Source of the DNA: DAOUKH01 sp965219875
GTDB lineage: Bacteria > Chloroflexota > Dehalococcoidia > SHYB01
Assembly: GCA_965219875.1 (NCBI GenBank)
Contig: CBDCOW010000003.1
Coordinates: 248,001-312,000 of the forward strand
Reading direction: 5' to 3'
DNA: 64,000 nt
Shown: positions 42,939 to 51,951 of the stretch, piece by piece
How positions within the stretch are numbered: the stretch's first letter is position 1
How the letters are laid out: each line of letters starts with the position of its first letter
Notes under the pieces: model-generated
Databases searched by the model: none
The model's input: only the letters and a program-made list of their open reading frames with translations
Told to the model about the DNA's origin: nothing
Program-made: the position numbers and the translations under genes

Positions 42939-43025
42939 GGAACCCTCCCCCGCCGTTTGGCGGCCCCGTGATTCTACTCAAAATCGGAGCGACGCACAGA
43001 CCAGTGGGGCCGCGCCTCGACTAAG

Positions 43026-43067
43026 GGTTAAAAGGCGGCGTCCTCTGGGTGAGGGCAGAGGACGCCG
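43026..43067 (-). terminator. Rho-independent terminator downstream of nrdJ
   Basis: On the minus strand an 11-bp perfect stem (CGGCGTCCTCT pairing with AGAGGACGCCG, 10-base loop) is followed by CCTTTTAA. It lies about 160 bases after the reductase stop and ahead of the LLM gene. Confidence 0.65.
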
Positions 43068-43229
43068 GTGGGACACCCGTCCTGGAGGAGAACGGGCTCA
43101 TGTAAAGCGCCCTGGAGGCGGTGGGCGCAGGCTGCCTTCGACCCCTGGCTAGGGCAGGGCCGGAGGTGTTAATTCATCGTTCGATTCTCGCTCCCTCGCC
43201 GCGCCGGTCCCGCGCGGCCTCCTCGCTAT

Positions 43230-45764
43230 CTATCCGCATTTGTTGAAGCCGCAGGCGTGGCACATGAGGCAGCCCTCTTGGTAGGCCAGCGCGCCGGAGC
43301 AGTCGGGGCACGTGACCGCCGACTCCGTTTCCTTCCACGGCGTGAGCTTCTCGTCCTGGGCGGCCTCGGCCTTTTCGGGGTTGAACAGACCGAGCTGCGC
43401 TCCCTGCATCGTCGGCTCGTTCCACATTTCGGGCGTGCCGTTCTCGCCGGGCAGGTACTTAGCCAGCACCAGCGCTACGGCGTCGGGCGGCGACGCGACC
43501 AGCACCCCATCGTCCCAAATCGGGTTGCTGGTGATGCCCTTGAGGTGATGAATGATCGATTCGAGATCGACACCGGCGCGCAGCGAGAGCGAGATGAGCC
43601 GTGAGATCGCCTCCAGATGGGCCGCGTCCGTCGTTCCGGCCTTGCCCAACTGCGAGAAGACCTCGAACGGCTTACCCGTCGCGTCGACGTTCACTGTGAC
43701 GTACATCGTGCCGTTGCCGGTGCGCACCTTGTGGGTCATGCCCACCATGGCGCGCGGACGCTCGCGGGGGCGGCGAGGAACGGGGCCGGCGGCGATCTCC
43801 TCAGCCTCTTGCAGCACGCCCGGCGAGTCCGGTAACACGTCTGTCGTCTCGCCGCTGCGCGCCTTCTCCGTCTGGCCCGTGCTGAGCACTTGCATGCTCT
43901 TCGAGCCATCGCGGTAGATGGTCACGCCCTTGCAGCCGAGGTCGTAGGCGAGGTCATAGACCATGCGTACGTCATCGACCTTGGCGTCGTGGCTAAAGTT
44001 CACCGTCTTGGAGACGGCGTTGTCCGTATAGCGCTGGAAGGCGGCCTGCATCCTGACGTGCCACTCCGGCGAGATGTCGTGCGAGGTGACAAAGACCCGC
44101 TGCACCCACTCGGGAACGCCGGGCATGCCGTGCACCGTACCGCGCGCCGCGAGCTCTTCCATGAGTTCGCTGCTGTAGAAGCCTTCGCGCCGGGCCACCG
44201 CCTCGAAGTAGGGATTGACCTCGACAAGCCGCGTACCGTCCATGACGGTGCGCACGTAGCTGAGCGCGAACAGGGGCTCGCAGCCGCTGGAGCAGCCGGC
44301 GATGATGCTGATGGTGCCGGTGGGCGCGATGGTGGTGCGCGTCGAGTTGCGGAAGCGGGGACCGTCGTTCTGGTCGTAGACGCTGCCATGCCATGCGGGA
44401 AAGACGCCCCGCTCCTCCGCCAGCGCCATGGAGGCCTCGTCGGCCTTCCTCTGGATGAAGCCCATCACCTTCTCGGCGGTCTCGACTGCCTGTTGCGAGT
44501 CGTAGGGAACGCCGAGCACGAGCAGCATGTCGGCCCAGCCCATAACGCCAAGGCCGATCTTGCGGGTCCGCTTCGTGACTTCCTCGATCTTGGACACGGG
44601 ATAGCGGTTCATCGTCACCACGTTGTCGAGGAACCGCACCGACGTGTAGACGGTGCGCTCAAGGCGCTCCCAATCCACCTCGACCGCATCCGCCGTACCG
44701 CCGCCCTTGACCATCTTGGCCAGGTTGATCGAGCCTAGGTTGCACGACTCATAGGCCATCAGGGGCTGCTCGCCGCAGGGGTTCGTCGCCTCGATCAGGC
44801 CCTCGTGCGGCGTGGGATGATCGGCGTTGATGCGGTCGATGAAGACAATGCCCGGATCGCCCGTCTTCCACGCGCTGTTGACGAGCTGCTCGAAGACCTC
44901 GCCGGCGTTCAGCGTGCCCGTCACGCGTCCCGTGCGCGGGTTGATCAACTCATAGTCCTCGCCGGAACGCGCCTTCTCCATGAAGCGCTCGGTGAGGGCG
45001 ACGGAGATATTAAAGTTCTGCAGCGACTTGTCGTCGTCCTTGACGTGGATGAACTTCAGGATGTCGGGGTGCTCGATGTTCAGGATGCCCATGTTGGCGC
45101 CCCGTCGCGTGCCTCCCTGCTTCACGACGTCGGTCGCGGTGTCGAATATCTTGATGAAGGAGACCGGGCCCGAGGCCACGCCGCCCGTCGAGCCGACGAC
45201 GTCCTTTTCAGGGCGAAGCTGGGAGAAGCCGAATCCGGTGCCGCCGCCGCTCTTGTGGATGAGGGCAGTGTGCGTCGCCGACTCGAAGATGCCCTCCATG
45301 TTGTCGGGAACAGGCAGGACGAAGCAGGCGGAGAGCTGTTGAAGCTCGCGGCCCGCGTTCATCAACGTGGGCGAGTTGGGGAGGAACTCCAGGCTCGCCA
45401 GCATCTGGTAGAACTCCTCGGCGATGGGCTCGATGTCGTGGCCCGGCTCCTCGACGCGATCTCCTTCGGCGAGGTTCCGCGCCACGCGGCGGAACATCTC
45501 GTCGGGCGTCTCGACGATCTCGCCTTCGCGGTTCTTCGCCAGATAGCGCCGCCGAAGCACCTCAAGTGCGTTGGCGGTGATCTCAAGGCCGGGGACCTGG
45601 GACTCGACCTCGACAAGGGGAGCGTGGAACGCCTCCCCCCGTAATACGGGATGGTCCTGCAGCACATCTTCATGGGCGTAGCCGTTCAGGCCGTCGCCGT
45701 TCAGAGCCGACGTCGCGGCGCGCAGCACCTCTTCCATATGGTCACCGGCTGGACTAGAAGGCAT
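43230..45764 (-). CDS. nrdJ: Class II (adenosylcobalamin-dependent) ribonucleoside reductase
   Basis: 844-residue enzyme that makes deoxyribonucleotides using a B12 radical, needing no oxygen. The active-site features are SACFVLPVPDN near residue 157, SGGGTGFGFS, NPCGEQPL with the catalytic Cys, and ESCNLGSINL. The C-terminus ends in a zinc-type Cys cluster CPDCSGALAYQEG, then CLMCHACGFNKCG. No ATP-cone is visible at the N-terminus. An HNH gene lies only 19 bases upstream and nrdR lies beyond it on the same strand, so all three may be co-transcribed. NrdR would then regulate this gene. Confidence 0.95.
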   Translation of the reverse strand: MPSSPAGDHMEEVLRAATSALNGDGLNGYAHEDVLQDHPVLRGEAFHAPLVEVESQVPGLEITANALEVLRRRYLAKNREGEIVETPDEMFRRVARNLAEGDRVEEPGHDIEPIAEEFYQMLASLEFLPNSPTLMNAGRELQQLSACFVLPVPDNMEGIFESATHTALIHKSGGGTGFGFSQLRPEKDVVGSTGGVASGPVSFIKIFDTATDVVKQGGTRRGANMGILNIEHPDILKFIHVKDDDKSLQNFNISVALTERFMEKARSGEDYELINPRTGRVTGTLNAGEVFEQLVNSAWKTGDPGIVFIDRINADHPTPHEGLIEATNPCGEQPLMAYESCNLGSINLAKMVKGGGTADAVEVDWERLERTVYTSVRFLDNVVTMNRYPVSKIEEVTKRTRKIGLGVMGWADMLLVLGVPYDSQQAVETAEKVMGFIQRKADEASMALAEERGVFPAWHGSVYDQNDGPRFRNSTRTTIAPTGTISIIAGCSSGCEPLFALSYVRTVMDGTRLVEVNPYFEAVARREGFYSSELMEELAARGTVHGMPGVPEWVQRVFVTSHDISPEWHVRMQAAFQRYTDNAVSKTVNFSHDAKVDDVRMVYDLAYDLGCKGVTIYRDGSKSMQVLSTGQTEKARSGETTDVLPDSPGVLQEAEEIAAGPVPRRPRERPRAMVGMTHKVRTGNGTMYVTVNVDATGKPFEVFSQLGKAGTTDAAHLEAISRLISLSLRAGVDLESIIHHLKGITSNPIWDDGVLVASPPDAVALVLAKYLPGENGTPEMWNEPTMQGAQLGLFNPEKAEAAQDEKLTPWKETESAVTCPDCSGALAYQEGCLMCHACGFNKCG

Positions 45765-45783
45765 CGCTTTTCTCCATCCGTAC

Positions 45784-46665
45784 TCAAGCTTTTGAAGTGC
45801 TCAGACAAAGAGTCGTCTGTGTTTGTTCAGATTCCAAATGTCTTTCCTCTGAATCACTAATCACTATTCCCTTACAGCTAGTACGACAACCGTTATCTGT
45901 ACATCTCTCAAGGCCTGTCTCACCCATTGGACACACTAGATTGGTTGGGAATCCAGGTTCATGGTCACACATCTCACAACTGGGACATCCAGGTGGACAT
46001 CCGTAATGGTGACAGGGGCAGTCAAAGAATTGTTGCTCAGCCATATAAGAAGAAAAACCCCACTGGCGGGCTTGTCCCTCTCGCCTGTACAATGCCTGTT
46101 CTATTCTGTTGAGCTTCACTCGGTAGTCGGAGTCCGACAGTACATTCTTGCTCAGATTGCATCGCAAACAAGTGAGCTGCAGATTCTCCATAGTGCTCTC
46201 ACCACCATGCTCAATTGGCACGATGTGATCGATGCTGGACCTCTTTGAGATATCAGCGGAACAGTACACACATCGCCATTCCTGACGATCTCCAATCTCC
46301 TTGCGCATTGAAGGCTTGACTTTGTCCCTGATGCGTTGCTTGGCTGCATTACGTTCGTTTAATGCCAGTCGCAAAGGGTGCCCTGGAGGACAAGCCTTGG
46401 GGCGCCTATAACTCAAGCCCGTCGCAATGTTGAAGACAGTCATGGGATTGATCCCCCATTCATCAGCTAGCTGCCGCACAAGCGGCATGTTTGGAGGACC
46501 GAATGGTATGCGCTCTCTGATCCGAGCCGCCTGATCATCAGTAAGCAACCCGGATTTTCGATAGAGTGCCACATGTACGCTTCGCTCGTGCGCGCTGCAC
46601 TCCATTGGTGTAGAGAACTCGCTACCGCATTCATTGCACATGTAGAAGGATTGCTGGCTAACCAT
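45784..46665 (-). CDS. HNH endonuclease with zinc-finger and HTH domains, low-GC insertion
   Basis: 293 residues. A classical C2H2 finger (Cys10, Cys13, His26, His31) is followed by a helix-turn-helix-like stretch (about 60-88, VRQLADEWGINPMTVFNI). The HNH nuclease has CVYC at 132-135, DH at 146-147 (IDHIVPIEH), Asn161 and CLRCN at 166-170. A Cys-rich tail (about 215-270, FDCPCHHYGCPPGCPSC) may bind more zinc. The gene is visibly AT-richer than its neighbours (about 40% GC in the 60 bases at 45841-45900 against about 65%), which suggests transfer. It sits between nrdR and nrdJ, a position favoured by homing endonucleases. The start has only a weak AAGG upstream. Confidence 0.85.
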   Translation of the reverse strand: MVSQQSFYMCNECGSEFSTPMECSAHERSVHVALYRKSGLLTDDQAARIRERIPFGPPNMPLVRQLADEWGINPMTVFNIATGLSYRRPKACPPGHPLRLALNERNAAKQRIRDKVKPSMRKEIGDRQEWRCVYCSADISKRSSIDHIVPIEHGGESTMENLQLTCLRCNLSKNVLSDSDYRVKLNRIEQALYRREGQARQWGFSSYMAEQQFFDCPCHHYGCPPGCPSCEMCDHEPGFPTNLVCPMGETGLERCTDNGCRTSCKGIVISDSEERHLESEQTQTTLCLSTSKA

Positions 46666-46781
46666 TAGCTCTGCTTACCTTAGCCCAGCGGGCGGGACAA
46701 TTTGCATTCTTGGGCTTCTCTTCTTAGACAATACTTGCCGCTATGAGCAAGACGGCGGCGTCAGAACGTAGGCCGGGCCGC

Positions 46782-47411
46782 TTACCCGTCCTCCGCAGTC
46801 CCGGGGCCGCCGGGCGCCTCGGGGTCGGGCGCCTCCTCGGGCGGCCCCTCCTCCACCGGGGGGAGCCGCACTCCTCGAGGCCGCCGTGGCCGGCGCCGCG
46901 CCGCGCGCGGCATCGGCTTCTCTCCCGGCAACAGGGGGAGCTGCGCGGAGGCGGCCCGGCTCTCCCGCGCCGCCATGAGCGATTCGATCTCGTCGCGGAA
47001 GTTGTCGATATCGGCAAAGTCGCGGTACACCGAGGCGAACCGGATGTAGGCCACGCGGTCGAGCGCCTTGAGCCGTTCCATGACCATCTCGCCGATCAGC
47101 GAGGACGATATCTCGGCGCGGCCAAGATGCTGCACCTCGGCCTCTACCTCGCCGGCCAGTTTGTCGATGGCGTTGACCGGCAGGGGACGCTTGCCGCTGG
47201 CCTTGCGGATACTCGAGGCCAGCTTCTCGCGGTTGAACTCCTCGCGGCGCTCGTCGCGCTTGATGACTTGCACCGCCGCCGACTGGACGCGCTCGTAGGT
47301 CGTGAACCGCTTTTTGCACCGCAGGCACTCCCGGCGCCGGCGTATCCCGCTCTCCGCGGCCCGCGAGTCGGTGACTTTGCTGTCCTCGTGGGCGCAATGG
47401 GGGCACCGCAC
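46782..47411 (-). CDS. nrdR: Transcriptional repressor NrdR with C-terminal extension
   Basis: Represses ribonucleotide reductase genes when dATP/ATP occupy its ATP-cone. The N-terminal zinc ribbon has Cys3, Cys6, Cys29 and Cys32 (ECLRCKKRFTTYE). The ATP-cone runs about 47-137 (VIKRDERREEFNREKLASSI, then VAYIRFASVYRDF). At 209 residues it exceeds the usual 150-160. The extra tail is Arg- then Pro/Glu-rich and probably disordered. It starts the nrdR-HNH-nrdJ group; a NrdR-box-like site overlaps its probable -10, implying autoregulation. Confidence 0.95.
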   Translation of the reverse strand: MRCPHCAHEDSKVTDSRAAESGIRRRRECLRCKKRFTTYERVQSAAVQVIKRDERREEFNREKLASSIRKASGKRPLPVNAIDKLAGEVEAEVQHLGRAEISSSLIGEMVMERLKALDRVAYIRFASVYRDFADIDNFRDEIESLMAARESRAASAQLPLLPGEKPMPRAARRRPRRPRGVRLPPVEEGPPEEAPDPEAPGGPGTAEDG

Positions 47412-47484
47412 GTTGTAACACTCCGATGATCTCGCTACCTCGCCGTTGACAAGACTGCCACCTGGAACCGGCTGTGGCGACCTT

Positions 47485-47540
47485 CCCTTCAGTGAAACAG
47501 TTTTCCGGAATGGCCACTCACGAATGTTTCACCGGAAGGG
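47485..47540 (-). promoter_or_regulatory. Inverted repeat in the nrdR leader
   Basis: CCCTTCAGTGAAACA (47485-47499) and TGTTTCACCGGAAGGG (47525-47540) pair along 15 of 16 positions with one bulge, forming a long hairpin in the nrdR 5' leader. It may be a regulatory RNA structure; no known riboswitch class is recognised. Confidence 0.4.
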
Positions 47541-47584
47541 TCGTAAGACCTTACCCACGGCGAGGGGATATGTCAAGCCTCTTT

Positions 47585-47600
47585 CCACTATGTATTGTAC
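47585..47600 (-). promoter_or_regulatory. NrdR-box-like operator over a -10 box
   Basis: The minus strand reads GTACAATACATAGTGG, matching 12 of 16 positions of the NrdR consensus ACACWATATATWGTGT as I recall it. It contains TACAAT, a good -10. A weaker dyad, CTA-N5-TAG, lies about 30 bases away (47615-47630), the usual spacing of paired NrdR boxes. Confidence 0.45.
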
Positions 47601-47732
47601 CTCGGCACGGCTTAGACTACCAGATAGCCTTTTCGACAAGCCGCGCACATTCCCGACGATTCACGCACATTTCCTGTCTCTTTCCCACATTGAGCGCACC
47701 CTTCACGCACACGCGCTCGGCGCCCACCGGTG

Positions 47733-47781
47733 AAGAAAAACGGGCCCGCCCTGGAGGGGGTGACGTCCCAGGGCGGGCCCG
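47733..47781 (-). terminator. Rho-independent terminator downstream of ftsZ
   Basis: A perfect 14-bp stem CGGGCCCGCCCTGG / CCAGGGCGGGCCCG with a 13-base loop is followed on the minus strand by TTTTTCTTC. It starts about 17 bases after the ftsZ stop and separates the division cluster from nrdR. Confidence 0.9.
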
Positions 47782-47797
47782 AAGGAGGGGGGCGTCG

Positions 47798-48910
<1,113 letters not shown>

Positions 48911-49045
48911 AGGTGCCTCTCCCTCCGTGTTACTACCACCGGTCTCGAATCCGGCGATTCCGTTAGCTGTGTGCTCGCTTCCAGTAGTCGATTGATGCTC
49001 TCGCTATGACTGCCGATTTCTCCATTCCTTCACGCCCCGAGCCGG

Positions 49046-50311
49046 TCAGGCCCGGAGCCCTTCGAGTTGTCCGAAGAGGCGGAAGCCTCTCGGCCGGTCG
49101 GCTTGCCGCCGACACAAGGGACCAAAGACCGGGTCGCGGTAGAGCCGCAGCAGGCCCAGCAGGGACGCGTGCGCCGGGCCTCGCAGATCGCTCACCGCAC
49201 CGCCCTCGCGGTACAAGACGCCGCCACCCGCCGCCTCGCCCACCCGGGCGGGAACGCCGAGCACTTCGTGCGCCAAGTCAGCGATGCTGGGAAGCGCGGC
49301 GACTCCGCCAGTGAGCACCAGGCCCGCGGGGCGTTTCCGGCGCCGCGCGCCCACCGCCGCCGCCCAGCCAAGCTGCAACAGCTCCGTCACACGGAGCCGT
49401 ATGACTTCCAATAGATAGCTTCGGCGGAAACGGCGGTAGCCGCTCACGCCATAGCAGGGAATCGTGACCTCTTCCCTCAAGGCCGCGCCCTCCAAGGACG
49501 CCGCGCCGTGATCGTGGAGGACGCCCTCGCCCACCGAGAACGAGGTATTAAGCGCCATCGCGATGTCGTTCGAGAGATGATCGCCGCCGACGGGCGCCGA
49601 CCCGGTATGCAGTAGCGCGTTGTTGAAGTAGGCCGCCGCATCCGTCGTGCCGGCCCCGATGTCCATGTGAACGACGCCGCCCTCGGCCTCCGTCCGTTGG
49701 ACCGCGGCGCGTCCCGCCGCAACCACGCTCGACAAGACCTCGTCGATCTCGACGCCGGCCATGCGGGCGGCCCGCCGGAGACGTTCGACGGCCTCCTCGC
49801 CGGCGGTGACGACGCGGGTTTCGGCTTGGACCAGCGCGCCTCGCATGCCCACCGGGCTGCGACGGCAGAGGTAGCCGTCGACTCGGATTCCTCCCGGGGC
49901 GCTATGCAGCACGACGTCATCGCAGGCCGCGGCCCGTGTCTGCGCCGCCGCGCGGGCCTTCACCACGTCACGCTCGGTAATCACACTGTCGCCGCGGTTC
50001 ACCGCGGCCTCGCCGACGGCGTTGAACGACCGGACGTGCACGCCGGAGATGCCCGCGACGACCAGAGCGCCACGGACGACCGCTTCCAAGCCGGCGGACT
50101 CCAAGGCTGCACGGATCGCGTAGCTGGCCTCGTCCACGTCCTCGACGATCCCGCGTTTTATTCCCACCGCTTTGGTCTGACCGAACGAGAAGATCTCGGC
50201 CCCGCCGTCGGCTTCGATTTCCGCGCCGACTACGCGGACCATCGCACTGCCCACGTCGACGGCAACGACCATCTCGGTGCCGTCGCGACTTTCCGATCGG
50301 CCCCTAGCCAC
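49046..50311 (-). CDS. ftsA: FtsA-like cell division actin homologue
   Basis: 421-residue member of the FtsA branch of the actin superfamily, which links FtsZ to the membrane. The N-terminal nucleotide-binding strand is VVAVDVGSAMVRVV. The second phosphate loop MDIGAGTTDAA lies near residue 206, SHS2-type 1C domain in between, and the adenosine motif LTGGVAALPSI near 330. The C-terminal end FGQLEGLRA is basic and may be the membrane helix. GTG 50311 is chosen for AAGGGAG five bases upstream; it overlaps rsmH by 8 bases. Confidence 0.88.
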   Translation of the reverse strand: MARGRSESRDGTEMVVAVDVGSAMVRVVGAEIEADGGAEIFSFGQTKAVGIKRGIVEDVDEASYAIRAALESAGLEAVVRGALVVAGISGVHVRSFNAVGEAAVNRGDSVITERDVVKARAAAQTRAAACDDVVLHSAPGGIRVDGYLCRRSPVGMRGALVQAETRVVTAGEEAVERLRRAARMAGVEIDEVLSSVVAAGRAAVQRTEAEGGVVHMDIGAGTTDAAAYFNNALLHTGSAPVGGDHLSNDIAMALNTSFSVGEGVLHDHGAASLEGAALREEVTIPCYGVSGYRRFRRSYLLEVIRLRVTELLQLGWAAAVGARRRKRPAGLVLTGGVAALPSIADLAHEVLGVPARVGEAAGGGVLYREGGAVSDLRGPAHASLLGLLRLYRDPVFGPLCRRQADRPRGFRLFGQLEGLRA

Positions 50312-51260
50312 AGCGGCTCCCTTGCACGGCAAGCTTCCGGGCGATGCGCAGCTTGGCGCTGCGGCTGCGCGGATTGCGCGCCGTCTCGGCGGCGCTGGGG
50401 ACGACGGCGCGACGCGTCACCACCGCCAAGGAGGGTGTGAGAGGATGACCGCCGCCGGGCGCTCTAGGTACGTGGGCAAAGTCGGCGGACCGGTCGCGGA
50501 AGAAGTTCTTCACGATCCGGTCTTCCAAGGAGTGATAGCTGATGACGGCGACCCGACCCTCCGGCTTGAGTACGTCGACCGTGCCCTCTAGGGCCTGCTC
50601 GATGCCCGTGAGCTCGTCGTTGACGCAGATGCGCAGCGCCTGGAAGGTGCGCGTGGCCGGATGGATCCGATGCCGGCCCGGCGGATAGGCCCCCGCGACG
50701 ATGCGCGCCAACTCGGTCGTCGTTTCGATGGGGCGTCGGGCGGCGATACGGCGGGCGATGAGCCGGCTCTTGCGTTCCTCTCCGTACCGTCGGAGCACGC
50801 CGGCGAGCTCATCGACGGGGTAGGTGTTCACCACGTCCCGGCCAGAGACCGCCCCCGCTTTCGAGAAGCGCATATCCAGGGGGCCTTCCTTTAAGAAGCT
50901 GAAGCCCCGCTCCGCGGCCTCAAGCTGCATCGAGGAAAGACCAAGATCGAAATAGACGCCGTCGGCGTCGAGAGAGTCATGATTGGCGCAGAGACCGCGA
51001 AGGTCGCGGAAATTGCCTTGCGTCAAGGTCAGGGCGCGGCCGTAAGCCCGGAGGCGTTGGCCGGCGAGTGCGAGGGCATCCCCGTCCGCGTCGATCCCGA
51101 GCAACCGCCCGCCGGGGCCGCTGGCCTCGAGCACCGCCGCGGCGTGCCCGCCCGCGCCGAGCGTGCAGTCCACGTACCGGCCCCCGGGGCGAACATCGAG
51201 CCCCGCGACGAGCTCGGCGGCGAGCACCGGCTCATGTCCAGTCTCGTCAAGACTCGCCAT
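50304..51260 (-). CDS. rsmH: 16S rRNA (cytosine-1402-N4)-methyltransferase RsmH
   Basis: 318-residue SAM-dependent enzyme (formerly MraW) that methylates C1402 of 16S rRNA. The SAM motif is YVDCTLGAGGHA. Other family marks are FDLGLSSMQL, the GFSFLKEGPLDMRF stretch, HPATRTFQALRICVNDEL and ISYHSLEDRIVK. ATG 51260 is chosen for GGAG seven bases upstream; it overlaps mraZ by 14 bases. It belongs to the usual mraZ-rsmH start of the division cluster. Confidence 0.96.
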   Translation of the reverse strand: MASLDETGHEPVLAAELVAGLDVRPGGRYVDCTLGAGGHAAAVLEASGPGGRLLGIDADGDALALAGQRLRAYGRALTLTQGNFRDLRGLCANHDSLDADGVYFDLGLSSMQLEAAERGFSFLKEGPLDMRFSKAGAVSGRDVVNTYPVDELAGVLRRYGEERKSRLIARRIAARRPIETTTELARIVAGAYPPGRHRIHPATRTFQALRICVNDELTGIEQALEGTVDVLKPEGRVAVISYHSLEDRIVKNFFRDRSADFAHVPRAPGGGHPLTPSLAVVTRRAVVPSAAETARNPRSRSAKLRIARKLAVQGSRCG

Positions 51261-51708
51261 GGCCACGCTCCAGCTTCTCCGCGATGTCCGATAGGTTCTC
51301 CTGCTCGGCCAGTTGCTCGTTCCAACCCTCGACCGACCAGATCTCGAAGTAGGAGTTCTGCCCCGCGATCACCACGGGCTGGTTGACGTCGATCCCGGCG
51401 AAGCTTCGTAGATTCGCCGGTACGACCACTCGCCCCTGCCGGTCCGGCGCCGCCTCGAACGCTCCCGAAAAGGTCAGCCGCTGCAGCCTCCGCGCGTTCG
51501 GATCGTACCGGGAGAACCGCGATACGCTGCCGGCCACCTCTTGCCACTCGGTCGGCGGGTAGACCTCGACGCAGCCGTCGGCGCCGCGGGCCAGGACCAT
51601 GCCGTTCTGGACCGCGGCGCGGAACTTCTGAGGCGCCACAATGCGCCCCTGTGCGTCCATTCGGCCCTCGAACGTTCCTAAGAGCAAGCGGCCAACCCCT
51701 CCGCCCAT
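51247..51708 (-). CDS. mraZ: MraZ transcriptional regulator
   Basis: 153-residue protein of two AbrB-like SpoVT half domains (LLLGTFEGRMDAQGRIVAPQ and the second RQGRVVVPANLRSFAGI). MraZ controls its own division operon by binding 10-bp spaced repeats. Such repeats are found in its promoter (51739-51768). First gene of mraZ-rsmH-ftsA-ftsZ. Confidence 0.96.
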   Translation of the reverse strand: MGGGVGRLLLGTFEGRMDAQGRIVAPQKFRAAVQNGMVLARGADGCVEVYPPTEWQEVAGSVSRFSRYDPNARRLQRLTFSGAFEAAPDRQGRVVVPANLRSFAGIDVNQPVVIAGQNSYFEIWSVEGWNEQLAEQENLSDIAEKLERGHGES

Positions 51709-51738
51709 GGCGGACCAGCTTCACCATTAAGGCCCTAT

Positions 51739-51768
51739 TTCTTACCAATTAGCGCCAGTTTATACCAA
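51739..51768 (-). promoter_or_regulatory. Three 10-bp direct repeats, putative MraZ operator
   Basis: On the minus strand TTGGTATAAA, CTGGCGCTAA and TTGGTAAGAA follow without gaps, giving TGG every 10 bases. MraZ operators in other bacteria are short repeats with this period. The array covers the -10 box and the start region, so binding would block transcription. Confidence 0.6.
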
Positions 51769-51788
51769 TTCCAACCTACCATTGTCAA
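51759..51788 (-). promoter_or_regulatory. Promoter of the mraZ operon
   Basis: TTGACA, 18-base spacer, TATAAA on the minus strand, about 50 bases ahead of the mraZ ATG. A near-consensus sigma70-type promoter. Confidence 0.75.
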
Positions 51789-51951
51789 TACATCCCTCCG
51801 CGATTCACCAAAATGTGCGCACATCCACGCCGCCGGCGGGTTGCAGAAGCCCGATACTCAGCACGCCCGCAAGGGACGTCCTCAAAAATGGAGAGAGGGG
51901 CAGTCGCGACCCATCGCTGAGGGAGGGGCGAGGCGCCGCGCAGGCGGCGAG

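Noticed and set aside
48911..49009. tRNA-like T-loop (GGTCTCGAATCC) upstream of ftsZ
   Set aside because: No acceptor stem, D-arm or anticodon stem can be drawn on either strand.
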